Assembly (NCBI GenBank): GCA_023397505.1
Contig: JAEWUC010000005.1
Coordinates: 737,170-801,169, forward strand
Length of the DNA: 64,000 nucleotides
Source: Bacteroidota bacterium
Lineage (GTDB): Bacteria > Bacteroidota > Ignavibacteria > Ignavibacteriales > Melioribacteraceae
Reading direction: 5' to 3'
The notes beneath the pieces are model-generated. The model was not told the DNA's origin, did not search any database, and saw only the letters and a program-made list of their open reading frames with translations. The translations under genes and the position numbers were made by a program. Shown here one piece after another: positions 1 to 7,937 of the stretch; the stretch's first letter is position 1; each line of letters opens with the position of its first letter.

Positions 1-595
1 CGAGCTTTGCTGCATCAAGAGATGCTGCAATCGGACCAGCGGCAATGTCGGCATTAACATTATAAACTGTTCCTTTGTCGTCAACGCCAATAGGTGCAAT
101 AACCGGAAGATATCCATCCTTTAAAAGATTTTTTATGAATGAAGAATTTACCGAAGTTACCTCACCGACCAACCCGAGTTCTTCGTTGAATTGTTTTACT
201 TCCACAAGATTTGCATCTATCCCGCTAACACCAACAGCTCTTCCGCCGTGCATATTTATACGCCGTACAATATCTTTATTTATCGAACCCGCGAGAACCA
301 TTTGCACAACATCACGCATTTCTTCATTTGTATATCTTTGTCCGTTCACAAATTTTGTTTCGACAGATAGTTTTTCCGCAAGCGATGTAATTTCTTTTCC
401 GCCGCCGTGAACTACAACAACATCAATTCCTATTTTACGGAGAAGCGTTACATCCTGAGCAACCATCTGCTTTAAATTTTCTTCCTGCATTACGGCACCG
501 CCGTATTTAATTACAAACGTGGTGCGTTCAAATTGCTGTATATACGGAAGCGCTTCTATTAATACATCTTCTTTCCTGTAATTCGGCTGCGTCAT
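1..595 (-). CDS. argB: acetylglutamate kinase, C-terminus cut by window edge
   Basis: Phosphorylates N-acetyl-L-glutamate with ATP, the second step of arginine synthesis, in the cytoplasm. The first 198 codons are present. Reading from the ATG at 595, the protein begins MTQPNYRKEDVL and shows the kinase glycine motif KYGGAVM near residue 35 and VVHGGGKEI near 75, both typical of ArgB, then VSGIDANLVE and NVNADIAAGPIAASL. The ATG overlaps the argJ stop as ATGA, so the two are translationally coupled. Family members are about 260-300 residues, so roughly a quarter to a third lies beyond position 1. Identification rests on clear family motifs plus the arg operon context. Confidence 0.95.
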   Translation of the reverse strand, partial: MTQPNYRKEDVLIEALPYIQQFERTTFVIKYGGAVMQEENLKQMVAQDVTLLRKIGIDVVVVHGGGKEITSLAEKLSVETKFVNGQRYTNEEMRDVVQMVLAGSINKDIVRRINMHGGRAVGVSGIDANLVEVKQFNEELGLVGEVTSVNSSFIKNLLKDGYLPVIAPIGVDDKGTVYNVNADIAAGPIAASLDAAKL

Positions 596-1812
596 GTTCT
601 GTAACTCCCGTTAATCTTTACATACTCTTCGGAAAAATCGCACGTCCAGACTGTTGCTTTACCATCACCGCAATTTAGTTTTATCAAGAGCTTTACTGTT
701 TTTGGTTTTAGAGTTTGATTAGCTTCATTTATCGGAAGTGTAACTAAATAATTTTGTTTTAAGATCGGCGTTCCATTAATAATAATTTCAAATTTATCCG
801 GGTTGAATTCTATTCCCGAATAACCGACCGCCGCGATTATTCTTCCCCAGTTTGCATCTTCTCCGTGTATTGCTGTTTTAACAAGTGGAGAAAGAGCAAT
901 AGTTCTCGCAGCTTTTTCAGCATCGGCATCGCTTAATGCGCCATCAACAGTAATTTCAACAAGTTTTGTGGCGCCCTCGCCGTCAACGACAATATCAATA
1001 GAAAGTTTCTTTAAAATGTTGTAAAGATTTTCTTCAAAAATATTGTATGCTTCTGTGCCTTGTTTTATAGATTCAATTCCCGATTGTCCGTTCGCCAGTG
1101 CGATTACCATGTCGTTCGTGCTCGTGTCGCCGTCAACAACTATTCTGTTGAATGTTTTATCTGTTACATTTTTTAAGACTGTTTGGAATGTTTCATTATC
1201 AATCGCCGCATCAGTTGTAATAAATGAAAGCATTGTTGCCATATTCGGATGAATCATTCCCGATCCTTTTGCAATTCCTCCGATGCTCACTTCTTTTCCA
1301 TCAATCATAAATGTAACCGATTCTGATTTTACAAATGTATCGGTTGTCATAATTGCTTCAGCCGCGGCAAGATTATCATCTTCTTTCAATTGTGAAATTA
1401 TTTCTTCAATTCCATTTAGTAATTTTTCCATCGGCAGAGTTTCGCCGATTACGCCGGTTGAAGAGACAAAAATTTCTTTCGGATCAATATTTAAAACTTC
1501 TGCCGTTTTAGCCGCCATCTCAACCGCATCTTTAAATCCTTTTTCACCCGTGCAGGCATTGGCATTTCCGCTGTTGCAGATTATAGCACGAAAAGCCTTT
1601 CCTTCTTTCAAATGTTTTTTGCTAATCAGGACTGGCGCGGCTTGAACCTTGTTTAAAGTAAAAACTCCCGCCGCAGTTGCCAGCGTTTCCGAGACGATTA
1701 ACGCCAAATCTTTTTTTGATTTTTTTATTCCACAATGGATTCCTGCGGCTTTAAATCCTTTAGGCGCTGTTATTCCTGTTTTCATTTCTATTTCAGTTTC
1801 TGTTTGATGCAT
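592..1812 (-). CDS. argJ: bifunctional glutamate N-acetyltransferase / ornithine acetyltransferase
   Basis: Recycles the acetyl group from N-acetylornithine to glutamate (cyclic arginine pathway); many members also make acetylglutamate from acetyl-CoA. The protein has 406 residues, the usual length. It is an autoprocessing enzyme: the cleavage motif KGSGMIHPNMATML is present, with the nucleophilic Thr at residue 193, splitting alpha and beta chains. CNSGNANACTG (79-89) is another family signature. The start at 1812 overlaps the end of argC by 25 bases and has an AGGA eight bases upstream; an internal Met at 1785, two bases after the argC stop, is the alternative start but has no ribosome site. 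The end overlaps argB by four bases. Confidence 0.95.
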   Translation of the reverse strand: MHQTETEIEMKTGITAPKGFKAAGIHCGIKKSKKDLALIVSETLATAAGVFTLNKVQAAPVLISKKHLKEGKAFRAIICNSGNANACTGEKGFKDAVEMAAKTAEVLNIDPKEIFVSSTGVIGETLPMEKLLNGIEEIISQLKEDDNLAAAEAIMTTDTFVKSESVTFMIDGKEVSIGGIAKGSGMIHPNMATMLSFITTDAAIDNETFQTVLKNVTDKTFNRIVVDGDTSTNDMVIALANGQSGIESIKQGTEAYNIFEENLYNILKKLSIDIVVDGEGATKLVEITVDGALSDADAEKAARTIALSPLVKTAIHGEDANWGRIIAAVGYSGIEFNPDKFEIIINGTPILKQNYLVTLPINEANQTLKPKTVKLLIKLNCGDGKATVWTCDFSEEYVKINGSYRT

Positions 1813-2825
1813 GCTAATAATCCTGTTTCTTGTTTTAATTCGAACATAATGTTCATGTTTTGAATTGCCTGACCCGCAGCGCCTTTAACGAGATTATCAA
1901 TGGTTGAGAATACTACGAGCGCATTGTTATCAATTAATTTAAATCCGATATCACAAAAATTTGTGTATGCAACATCTTTCATTTCTGGAACAGCTTGATT
2001 TATAAATCGCACAAATGATTTTGCTTCATAATTTGTTTCATATGCCGCCGCTATATCATGCTCGCTTACCCCGCTTTTAACCTGCGCGTGTATTGTTGTG
2101 TAAATTCCTCTTGTTACAGGAAGCAGATGGGGCACAAAAGAAAATTTCGGCGAATACCCGCCAAACATTTCGAGCGACTGTTTTATTTCCGGTATATGCT
2201 GGTGATTGCCTACTTTGTACGCGCGCACACTCTCGTTCACTTCGCTGAATATCATATTTTGAACTACTGATTTCCCGGCGCCAGATGTTCCGCTGTACGA
2301 AACTATGCTTACAAAAGAATCATCTATTAATTTGTGTTTAAGCATAGGAATTAAAGCGAGCAAAACACTTGTAGGATAGCAGCCGGGGTTTGAAACAATC
2401 TCTGCTTTCGAAATTTCTTCCTCATTCCACTCACTCAAACCATAAACAGATTTATTCAGCAACTCTGTCGCCGTGTGATCATGCTTATAGTATTTCTTGT
2501 ATTCATTTATGTCTTTTAATCGGAAATCCCCGCCAATATCTATTACCTTCACACCTGCAGTATTTGCCTGGGAGATAGGCTCGAATGCCTGCCCGGAGGG
2601 AAGAGCTATAAAAACCAAATCAAGTTCATTTAGTGAATCCGGCAACAATTTCTCAATCTCAAGGGAAATCAAATTCCGCAAAGAAGGATGAATCTCTTCA
2701 ATTTTTGAACCGACAGTTGAATGCCCGAAAAGTTTTTTAATTTCAACTTCCGGGTGGTTCAAAAGTAATTTTATTAATTCCACGCCGGAATAGCCCGCCG
2801 CACCTACAATTCCTACTTTTATCAT
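1788..2825 (-). CDS. argC: N-acetyl-gamma-glutamyl-phosphate reductase
   Basis: Reduces N-acetylglutamyl phosphate to the semialdehyde with NADPH, the third step of arginine synthesis. The protein has 345 residues, normal for the family. An N-terminal Rossmann motif VGAAGYSGVEL (7-17) is followed by the active-site loop SNPGCYPT with catalytic Cys149, and GNHQHIPEI near 206-213 supplies the conserved His. It is the first gene of the argC-argJ-argB operon, immediately downstream of a well-formed promoter with an ARG-box-like palindrome. The order argCJB is common in bacteria using the cyclic pathway. Confidence 0.96.
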   Translation of the reverse strand: MIKVGIVGAAGYSGVELIKLLLNHPEVEIKKLFGHSTVGSKIEEIHPSLRNLISLEIEKLLPDSLNELDLVFIALPSGQAFEPISQANTAGVKVIDIGGDFRLKDINEYKKYYKHDHTATELLNKSVYGLSEWNEEEISKAEIVSNPGCYPTSVLLALIPMLKHKLIDDSFVSIVSYSGTSGAGKSVVQNMIFSEVNESVRAYKVGNHQHIPEIKQSLEMFGGYSPKFSFVPHLLPVTRGIYTTIHAQVKSGVSEHDIAAAYETNYEAKSFVRFINQAVPEMKDVAYTNFCDIGFKLIDNNALVVFSTIDNLVKGAAGQAIQNMNIMFELKQETGLLACIKQKLK

Positions 2826-2854
2826 TATATCTTATTTCTGTTAAATGTGGGTAT

Positions 2855-2884
2855 AATTATACAGAATTATGCATATTTATGCAA
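2855..2884 (-). promoter_or_regulatory. arg operon promoter with overlapping ARG-box-like operator
   Basis: On the minus strand a -35 TTGCAT (2879-2884), a 17-base spacer and a -10 TATAAT (2856-2861) lie just upstream of argC, placing transcription start near 2849. A perfect 14-base palindrome TGCATATTTATGCA (2870-2883) covers the -35. Its form, two five-base arms around four A/T bases, is that of the ArgR operator (TGAAT-WWWW-ATTCA) with A to C at the third arm position. Inference: arginine-dependent repression by ArgR, whose gene is not in this window. Confidence 0.7.
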
Positions 2885-2900
2885 ATATAATTTTAGCAAT

Positions 2901-2924
2901 AAAAAACCCCGCTTTAGACGGGGT
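2901..2924 (-). terminator. Rho-independent terminator of the serine hydrolase gene
   Basis: A six-base-pair GC-rich stem ACCCCG/CGGGGT (2906-2911 with 2919-2924) with a seven-base loop is followed on the minus strand by six T (2901-2906, the last shared with the stem). It lies about 27 bases after the stop of the minus-strand gene at 2951 and before the arg promoter, so it insulates the arg operon. Confidence 0.85.
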
Positions 2925-2950
2925 AATTGCTTTCGTATTGATACTCAACG

Positions 2951-4678
2951 TTATTCAACCTTCGGACCAGACATTTCCATTCCGTTTTGGTAAAGAATTA
3001 GTTTGGTGACCTTTTCGTTTTCTTTTACAAATTCTATTTTTGCTTCCACAACTTTCAGATAAAATTTGGTCTCACTTTCAGGGAATATCTCAAACTGGGG
3101 TTGACCGGTCGCCTGCGCAAATATTTGTTTATCCTTTGAAGTGATTGTAATAATGAAATTAGGCGCTAATTGATATTTGCCCGTATAATTTTTGAGTGCT
3201 TGTGCAGAAACATCTGCATTTTTTGTTTCTTCTACTTCAATCCCAAGATCTTTCAGGACATTAATTGCGCTCTGATTTCTCGAATTTAATTCAAGTGATT
3301 TTTTGTAATAAACAATCGCCGAGTCTTTTATTCCTTTTTTCAACAGTGCTTCTGCGTAACTATCATAAACATTGTATGATTTAGGAAATTCAAGAACATT
3401 AAGCTTAAAAACGCCAACCGCCTCATTAACTCTATTTGAGACTAACAATTCATAACCAAGTCTGTTCATTTCGTTTTCGCTTAAAGAAAAAGTTTCTTTC
3501 TCGTTTTTTAACACGGCAAATTTTTCAATTGCGGCATCTATTCCGTCTTCATTAATTACTTCGTATAAATAACCAGCTAATGATTTCAATGGTGGTTTTG
3601 CTTCAACGCCGTTTAACAATCCGATTATTTTTTCCGACATTTCATTAAGCGGTGCGCCCCCGGCATTACTAAATAGAATTACCACCTGACCTTTTTTAGG
3701 AACAATATAATTTATTGTATTAAAACCGTTAATTCCGCCGCCGTGGGTTACGATATCAAATTCTTCATTACCGATTTTCTTTTTCTGCAAAGACCAACCG
3801 AATGCATATTTGCCGCCGAATGCATCAACACGAGGCTTAAAAATTTCTTCTTTGAATTTGGCGGATATAAGTTTGTCGGTCTGCAATACTTTATCCCAAA
3901 TTAATAGATCCTCTACTGTTGAATAAAGAGAACCCGCGGCAAACGGCAACGACATATCTAAGAAGGGCGAATTCTTATAGCCCGTGAATTTTTTATCATA
4001 TCCTGTTGCACGCTTAGTTAAAATATTTTCAAACCAATCATAGCCCGAGTTTTTCATTCCAAGCGGTTCAAAAATATTTTTCTTTAAAACTTCTTCGTAG
4101 CTAATGCCCGTAACTTTTTCGATAATTGCGCCTAGAATAAAATATCCGGAATTGTTGTAAAGAAATTGTGAACCGGGCTCGAATTCAAGATCACCGCTGC
4201 AGTATTCCTTAACAAAATCTTCGGGCCTATAAAATTTTCTACTAACTTTTTCATAAAAATCTTCGCGGCTTGTATAGCTTGGAATTCCGGATGTGTGAGT
4301 CAACAACATTTCTATTGTAACTTTATCACCGGTATCTTTTCGATAATAAGGTAGATAATCAGTGATTTTTCCATCTAGTTTAACTTTACCTTTTTCAACA
4401 AGCTGCATTATAAGCATCGAGGTAAATTGTTTGGTGATGGAACCAAGCCGGAATTTTGTATCGGGTGTGTTGGCAATTCCCCACTCCATATTTGCCAAAC
4501 CATAACCTTTTGTAATTACTGTTTCAAAATTGTCGGCCACAAGAGCGCTTCCGTTGAATAGCCCGTTATCATGATACTGGGATATTAGTAGATCAATTTT
4601 TTCGGTAGCCGTCTGTGCATTTAACAAATTGAAACAGGTTGCTATGAGGATAAAGAGCGGATAGATACGCTTTTTCAT
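2951..4678 (-). CDS. secreted serine hydrolase, class C beta-lactamase fold, with TPR-like tail
   Basis: Probable exported or periplasmic serine peptidase/esterase of the beta-lactamase (PF00144) superfamily. An N-terminal signal peptide (1-21, ending LLNAQ) precedes the catalytic domain. The nucleophile motif SITK is at 80-83, the YxN motif YNN at 174-176 and the third motif HGGG at 312-315, so the active site is intact. About residues 400-490 hold a TPR-like helical pair (VNEAVGVFKLNVLEFPKSYN, then SAIVYYKKSLELN), followed by a small beta-rich tail. This layout is frequent in Bacteroidota and more like peptidases or esterases than antibiotic resistance enzymes. A GTGGAG ribosome site precedes the ATG. 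Substrate unknown. Confidence 0.85.
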   Translation of the reverse strand: MKKRIYPLFILIATCFNLLNAQTATEKIDLLISQYHDNGLFNGSALVADNFETVITKGYGLANMEWGIANTPDTKFRLGSITKQFTSMLIMQLVEKGKVKLDGKITDYLPYYRKDTGDKVTIEMLLTHTSGIPSYTSREDFYEKVSRKFYRPEDFVKEYCSGDLEFEPGSQFLYNNSGYFILGAIIEKVTGISYEEVLKKNIFEPLGMKNSGYDWFENILTKRATGYDKKFTGYKNSPFLDMSLPFAAGSLYSTVEDLLIWDKVLQTDKLISAKFKEEIFKPRVDAFGGKYAFGWSLQKKKIGNEEFDIVTHGGGINGFNTINYIVPKKGQVVILFSNAGGAPLNEMSEKIIGLLNGVEAKPPLKSLAGYLYEVINEDGIDAAIEKFAVLKNEKETFSLSENEMNRLGYELLVSNRVNEAVGVFKLNVLEFPKSYNVYDSYAEALLKKGIKDSAIVYYKKSLELNSRNQSAINVLKDLGIEVEETKNADVSAQALKNYTGKYQLAPNFIITITSKDKQIFAQATGQPQFEIFPESETKFYLKVVEAKIEFVKENEKVTKLILYQNGMEMSGPKVE

Positions 4679-4737
4679 GCTAGCTCCACGTTATTTATGC
4701 TTATTTAGATTGATTTATACAGGAAAAGTTACGCTCG

Positions 4738-4806
4738 CTACCTTACTTTTTCATGAATGTATTCCAAAATATCGCCCTGCTGGCAATCGAGTGTTTTACA
4801 AATTGC
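4738..4806 (-). pseudogene. remnant of an XRE-family (YozG-like) HTH regulator
   Basis: The minus strand between 4806 and the stop at 4738 reads AICKTLDCQQGDILEYIHEK and two more residues, closely matching the C-terminal helix of small Cro/C1-type regulators (typical ending ...LEAICKALDCQPGDILEYI). Just upstream, in the same frame, are two stop codons, preceded by KISV, so the gene is broken and its DNA-binding part is lost or unrecognisable. It lies between two unrelated genes and is probably a decayed gene left from a mobile or toxin-antitoxin type locus. The match is from memory of the family, not a search. Confidence 0.6.
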
Positions 4807-4881
4807 TCATTAAACCGAGATTTTAACTTCGATTTTTGCTATGAACCAATTTTTCTTTATTCTGATAGAATTTCACATTTG

Positions 4882-4910
4882 TTGACCCATCTATCCTTTT
4901 TAATTATTTT
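4882..4910 (+). promoter_or_regulatory. sigma-70-type promoter for the 4938 gene
   Basis: TTGACC (4882-4887), a 17-base spacer and TATTTT (4905-4910) lie directly upstream of the small gene at 4938, giving a predicted start near 4917 and a short leader that contains the GAGGTGA ribosome site. Confidence 0.6.
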
Positions 4911-4937
4911 TAGATAAACATTTTATAGAGGTGAAAG

Positions 4938-5195
4938 ATGAAAAAATCTATTTTGTTGGTTCTCGTTGGAAAGAGAAAAGAAGAAGCCGTTAAAGTACAG
5001 CAAATTTTAACGGGCTGGGGCTGCATGATTAAAACTCGTCTTGGAATTCACGACGGAGTATTGGATAATTGCTCGGACAGTGGTTTGGTTATTTTGGAAC
5101 TCGTCGGCGAAGATGAAAAGAAAGACGAACTGACAAGGAAATTGTCTGTGCTTCCCGGTGTTTCAGCAAAACTTGTTAATCTTGAAGTCGAATAA
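4938..5195 (+). CDS. TM1266-like small ACT-fold protein (putative iron-only hydrogenase system regulator family)
   Basis: An 85-residue protein with a beta-alpha-beta-beta-alpha-beta pattern (ILLVLVG, then helix EEAVKVQQILTGWG, then MIKTRLGI, then GLVILELVG, then helix, then AKLVNLEV). This layout and the RLGI and LPGV positions resemble the TM1266 family, annotated as putative regulators of [FeFe]-hydrogenase systems with an ACT-like/ferredoxin-like fold. No hydrogenase gene is in the window, so it is an orphan here. It has a strong GAGGTGA ribosome site and its own promoter and terminator, so it is monocistronic. Family assignment is by pattern only; it could be another ACT-like ligand sensor. 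Confidence 0.6.
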   Translation: MKKSILLVLVGKRKEEAVKVQQILTGWGCMIKTRLGIHDGVLDNCSDSGLVILELVGEDEKKDELTRKLSVLPGVSAKLVNLEVE

Positions 5196-5219
5196 GATTA
5201 GAAATGGTTATCTCATCCC

Positions 5220-5250
5220 GGGCATTGCATTTACCGTAATGCCCTTTTTT
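5220..5250 (+). terminator. terminator of the 4938 gene
   Basis: A seven-base-pair stem GGGCATT/AATGCCC (5220-5226 with 5238-5244) is followed by six T (5245-5250), 24 bases after the stop codon at 5195. Confidence 0.88.
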
Positions 5251-5744
5251 GTTTAGTTCCGATATCTAATATTCAGACGACATCACACACCCAAAATACT
5301 ATTTACTTAATCGACAGTAAACCATTAATAGGAATCAAAAAATCGTTAACTAATGCCAATAAATTTCGATAATATATAAAGATACTTTTATAAAATTGGT
5401 TTTTACGATATGAATATTTAACTACGCGTGTATAACTTGGACATTTTATGCATACCGCATTTCGAAGAACAATTTTCTTTCAAATTAAATTTGACATGAT
5501 TATCAGCATATCGCACTCACAATTAACTTCATATTTATCGACAAGTTGGTTAAATCACAATTAGAATATTCTAAATACAATATATTGTCAATGGTTGAGA
5601 TTGTCGAAGCAATATATTGATGAAGACTTTGTACATAAAGTTCAAAGCATAACAGAAAATAAATATTAATAGCTCGATTCGCCCTAACCAGACGACGTTC
5701 AAAGTAACTTTTGAGGATATGGTTTAATAATAGGAGAATATACC
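5251..5744. other. AT-rich non-coding stretch with paired palindromes before the response regulator
   Basis: No convincing gene is visible on either strand. The notable signal is the ten-base palindrome CAATATATTG occurring twice, at 5578-5587 and 5610-5619, 32 bases apart, about three helical turns, which would place two bound proteins on the same face of the DNA. The second copy ends 125 bases upstream of the response regulator start. An AGGAG at 5732-5736 is the ribosome site of that gene. Confidence 0.5.
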
Positions 5745-6143
5745 ATGACTATCGCAAATATCTTGATAGTTGAAGATGAAGCAATTGTTGCACTCGAACT
5801 TAAATATCGGTTAACAAAGTTAGGATATAACGTTTGCGGCACTGCCTCAACTGGAGTTAGAGCCGTAGAAATTGCCGAGCAAAAGAAACCGGATCTGGCT
5901 TTAATGGATGTAAAACTTAAAGGTACTATGAACGGAATAGAAGTCGCTTCAATTCTAAAAGAGAAAATGGGAATATCATCAATCTTTCTTTCGGCATTCA
6001 CAGACGACTTAACAAGGAAGCAAATGTCAAGTATTCATGATTTTGAGCATATTCAAAAACCGTTCGAAGCCAGCGAACTACAAAACGTAATTGAAAGAAT
6101 GCTTGAAAAGAAAAAAAATAATCTTATTAAAAAAGTAAGCTGA
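5745..6143 (+). CDS. single-domain response regulator (CheY-like receiver)
   Basis: A receiver domain only (132 residues), so it acts through a phosphorylated surface, not a DNA-binding output. The acidic pocket VEDE is at 9-12, the phosphoacceptor Asp55 in LMDVKL, the switch Ser83 in FLSAF, and the conserved Lys105 in IQKPFE. The opening ANILIVEDEAIVALEL is typical of receivers that partner with PAS-domain histidine kinases, but no kinase is in the window. The AGGAG ribosome site eight bases from the ATG is strong. The C-terminal end is Lys-rich. It is isolated by a 550-base gap upstream and a convergent gene downstream. Confidence 0.92.
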   Translation: MTIANILIVEDEAIVALELKYRLTKLGYNVCGTASTGVRAVEIAEQKKPDLALMDVKLKGTMNGIEVASILKEKMGISSIFLSAFTDDLTRKQMSSIHDFEHIQKPFEASELQNVIERMLEKKKNNLIKKVS

Positions 6144-6165
6144 AATAATTAAGCAACAAGAATTT

Positions 6166-6861
6166 TCATTTTTTCTTAAGCCGCGCAATAATTTTAGGAT
6201 CAGTCAATTCTTTTATCGCATCGGCAGCAATCCATCTTGCTGACTTTGAATCAATCTCTTTAATTTCTTTTGCAACAATCAGCGCTTCTTTGTTTAAATA
6301 CAAACTTCGTTTGCCAATTTGACGTAATGCCCAGTTAACAGCTTTTTTTACAAAATTTCTTTCGTCAGTTGAATACTTTTTAATTAAAGGAATGAATTGG
6401 AGAAACTCTTTGTCATCTCGCGTTTTATCATGTACCGCTAAATAAGCAATTAATGAAAAAGCTGTCCGTCTAACAAATTCCTCTTTTCTATCCGCCCATA
6501 CGAAAATTTTTTCGAAAGCAAATTGAGTTTTTCTAAAGAGATAACAGCAGGCACAATCGCAAACCGCCCAGGAATCAAAATCCTTAACCCATTTATTCAT
6601 TAATGATTTTGTAACAAGCCCGGGATTGGCTATCATCGCGGCAATTGCGCGCGCTTCAAGGTAGCCTGTATCCCAAAGTTTTAATGCAAGTTCGTGATTG
6701 GTTCCTATCTCTTTAGCAATTGCCTTTATTTTCGGTGCGTCTACTCCAAAAGCTTTTGCGGATTTAATACCGAATCGTGCCATTCCTTCAACGTTCTTCT
6801 TACTGTAATGCTTTTTTAAATCGCCCAGAACATCTTCAACAGAATACTTTCTTGTTTTCAT
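6166..6861 (-). CDS. DNA alkylation repair protein, AlkD-like HEAT-repeat family
   Basis: Predicted glycosylase-type DNA repair protein that removes bulky or positively charged alkylated bases. The 231 residues are almost all alpha-helical HEAT-like repeats. Family landmarks are the WDTGYLEARAIAAM segment near 63-76, DFDSWAVCDCAC near 94-105 (AlkD members carry a WDxVD-like motif here) and VNWALRQIGKR near 177-187. It is the last gene of a minus-strand run beginning at the CLC gene, 24 bases after the preceding one. Fold family is fairly sure; which lesions it repairs is not. Confidence 0.85.
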   Translation of the reverse strand: MKTRKYSVEDVLGDLKKHYSKKNVEGMARFGIKSAKAFGVDAPKIKAIAKEIGTNHELALKLWDTGYLEARAIAAMIANPGLVTKSLMNKWVKDFDSWAVCDCACCYLFRKTQFAFEKIFVWADRKEEFVRRTAFSLIAYLAVHDKTRDDKEFLQFIPLIKKYSTDERNFVKKAVNWALRQIGKRSLYLNKEALIVAKEIKEIDSKSARWIAADAIKELTDPKIIARLKKK

Positions 6862-6885
6862 TTTAAAGGTCTACTAAATGAAATA

Positions 6886-7614
6886 TTAATTAAACATTTC
6901 CAGCACATAAAGTTTTTCTTCTTTATCCGAAACAAGATAAATCTTTTTTGTTTCCGGATTAACGGCAATACCTTCTATTTGATTTACCGAAACATTTCTC
7001 CGCGATTTTATTTTGCCATCGGTTGTGCATTTCGCAATTAGTTTACTTTCGTCGCTGATTATCCATAAGTCATTCGTTTCAACTATATAACACAATCCCG
7101 AAAGGTCATCGGCAAAATTCAATTCTGTTCTTTTTATTTCTTTAAACTGTGAATTATATTCAACAAGTATTTTAGGCTTTTTTTCTTGAACAACAAAAAA
7201 ACGCTTAGTTTTTAAATCGTAAGCAATTCCTTCCAACCCTGCATTTTTTTTACTTTTTAATGAAAGTTTGCGGCGGGTCAATTCCTTTCCATCGTTACTT
7301 AAAATCAGAACTTCGCCTCTATGCTCGGAAACAACGGCAATTGAATTCTCATCGATTACGGTTATTCCTTCAAGATCTTCTGCATCAACTGTAAAATACT
7401 TTTCAATTTTACCTTGCAGCGAGATCAAATATACCATATTATTATCATCGCTGACCGTCCACAACTTTTTCTTATCGAACGAAAGCGCCAGTCCCGATGG
7501 CTCCGGCACTTTAATTTTATACTCTTCGGCAATTTTTAATTTATTATTTCCGCCGCAGAATATCAGTAGCGAGTTCAAAAGAGCAATAATTAAAATCATA
7601 AAAATGCGCTTCAT
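6886..7614 (-). CDS. SdiA-regulated-family lipoprotein (beta-propeller)
   Basis: A signal sequence of about 19 residues ends in a lipobox LIFC, with the lipidated Cys at residue 20, so this is a membrane-anchored lipoprotein. The rest is repeated beta-propeller-like blades with recurring SGLA/EGIT/EGIA/SGLC motifs (EPSGLALS, EDLEGITVI, AGLEGIAYD, DDLSGLCYI, NQIEGIAVN), the hallmark of the SdiA-regulated domain (PF06977, YjiK-like), related to phytase-like esterase propellers. Function is unknown; calcium-dependent phosphoesterase activity has been suggested for relatives. It lies 12 bases after the small gene upstream. Confidence 0.8.
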   Translation of the reverse strand: MKRIFMILIIALLNSLLIFCGGNNKLKIAEEYKIKVPEPSGLALSFDKKKLWTVSDDNNMVYLISLQGKIEKYFTVDAEDLEGITVIDENSIAVVSEHRGEVLILSNDGKELTRRKLSLKSKKNAGLEGIAYDLKTKRFFVVQEKKPKILVEYNSQFKEIKRTELNFADDLSGLCYIVETNDLWIISDESKLIAKCTTDGKIKSRRNVSVNQIEGIAVNPETKKIYLVSDKEEKLYVLEMFN

Positions 7615-7626
7615 CTTGTACCTTAA

Positions 7627-7914
7627 TTATTTGAATAACCTTTTAAAACCATTGTAGTGTATTAAGATTTTTATTTCGAATGTGATTAAGTTTTCTCTTA
7701 CAAGCGGCAAAGTATTTAATATTTTACCGGCTTCAATTTCGTTTTCACATTCCATAATTAATACCGCACAATGATCTTTTTGAGAAAAATATATTTCCCT
7801 TATAACACCTTCCTGCATTAATTCCCATACTTTTTTTGCTTCATCTATTAAAAGTCGGCTCAATTTTTCTTCATTGATAATTTCAACTGATTTTTCTATT
7901 GCAAGTATTTTCAT
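7627..7914 (-). CDS. small dimeric alpha/beta-barrel protein (YCII / muconolactone isomerase-like)
   Basis: A 95-residue cytoplasmic protein. Secondary-structure pattern: beta (MKILAIEKSV), helix (LIDEAKKVWELMQEGV), beta (IREIYFSQK), beta (CAVLIMEC), helix (NEIEAGKILNTLPLV), beta (ITFEIKILIHY). The sequence WELMQEGVIREIYF followed by a hydrophobic strand is typical of the muconolactone isomerase/YCII-like superfamily (dimeric ferredoxin-like barrel). No catalytic residue is diagnostic, so the reaction is unknown. It sits in a compact minus-strand gene run. Confidence 0.6.
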   Translation of the reverse strand: MKILAIEKSVEIINEEKLSRLLIDEAKKVWELMQEGVIREIYFSQKDHCAVLIMECENEIEAGKILNTLPLVRENLITFEIKILIHYNGFKRLFK

Positions 7915-7937
7915 TGTTTATTCTATAGTATAAAAAC

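Noticed and set aside
2951..4678. Antibiotic-resistance beta-lactamase
   Set aside because: The three class C motifs are present, but the TPR-like tail and long C-terminal domain fit the peptidase/esterase branch, so resistance is not claimed.
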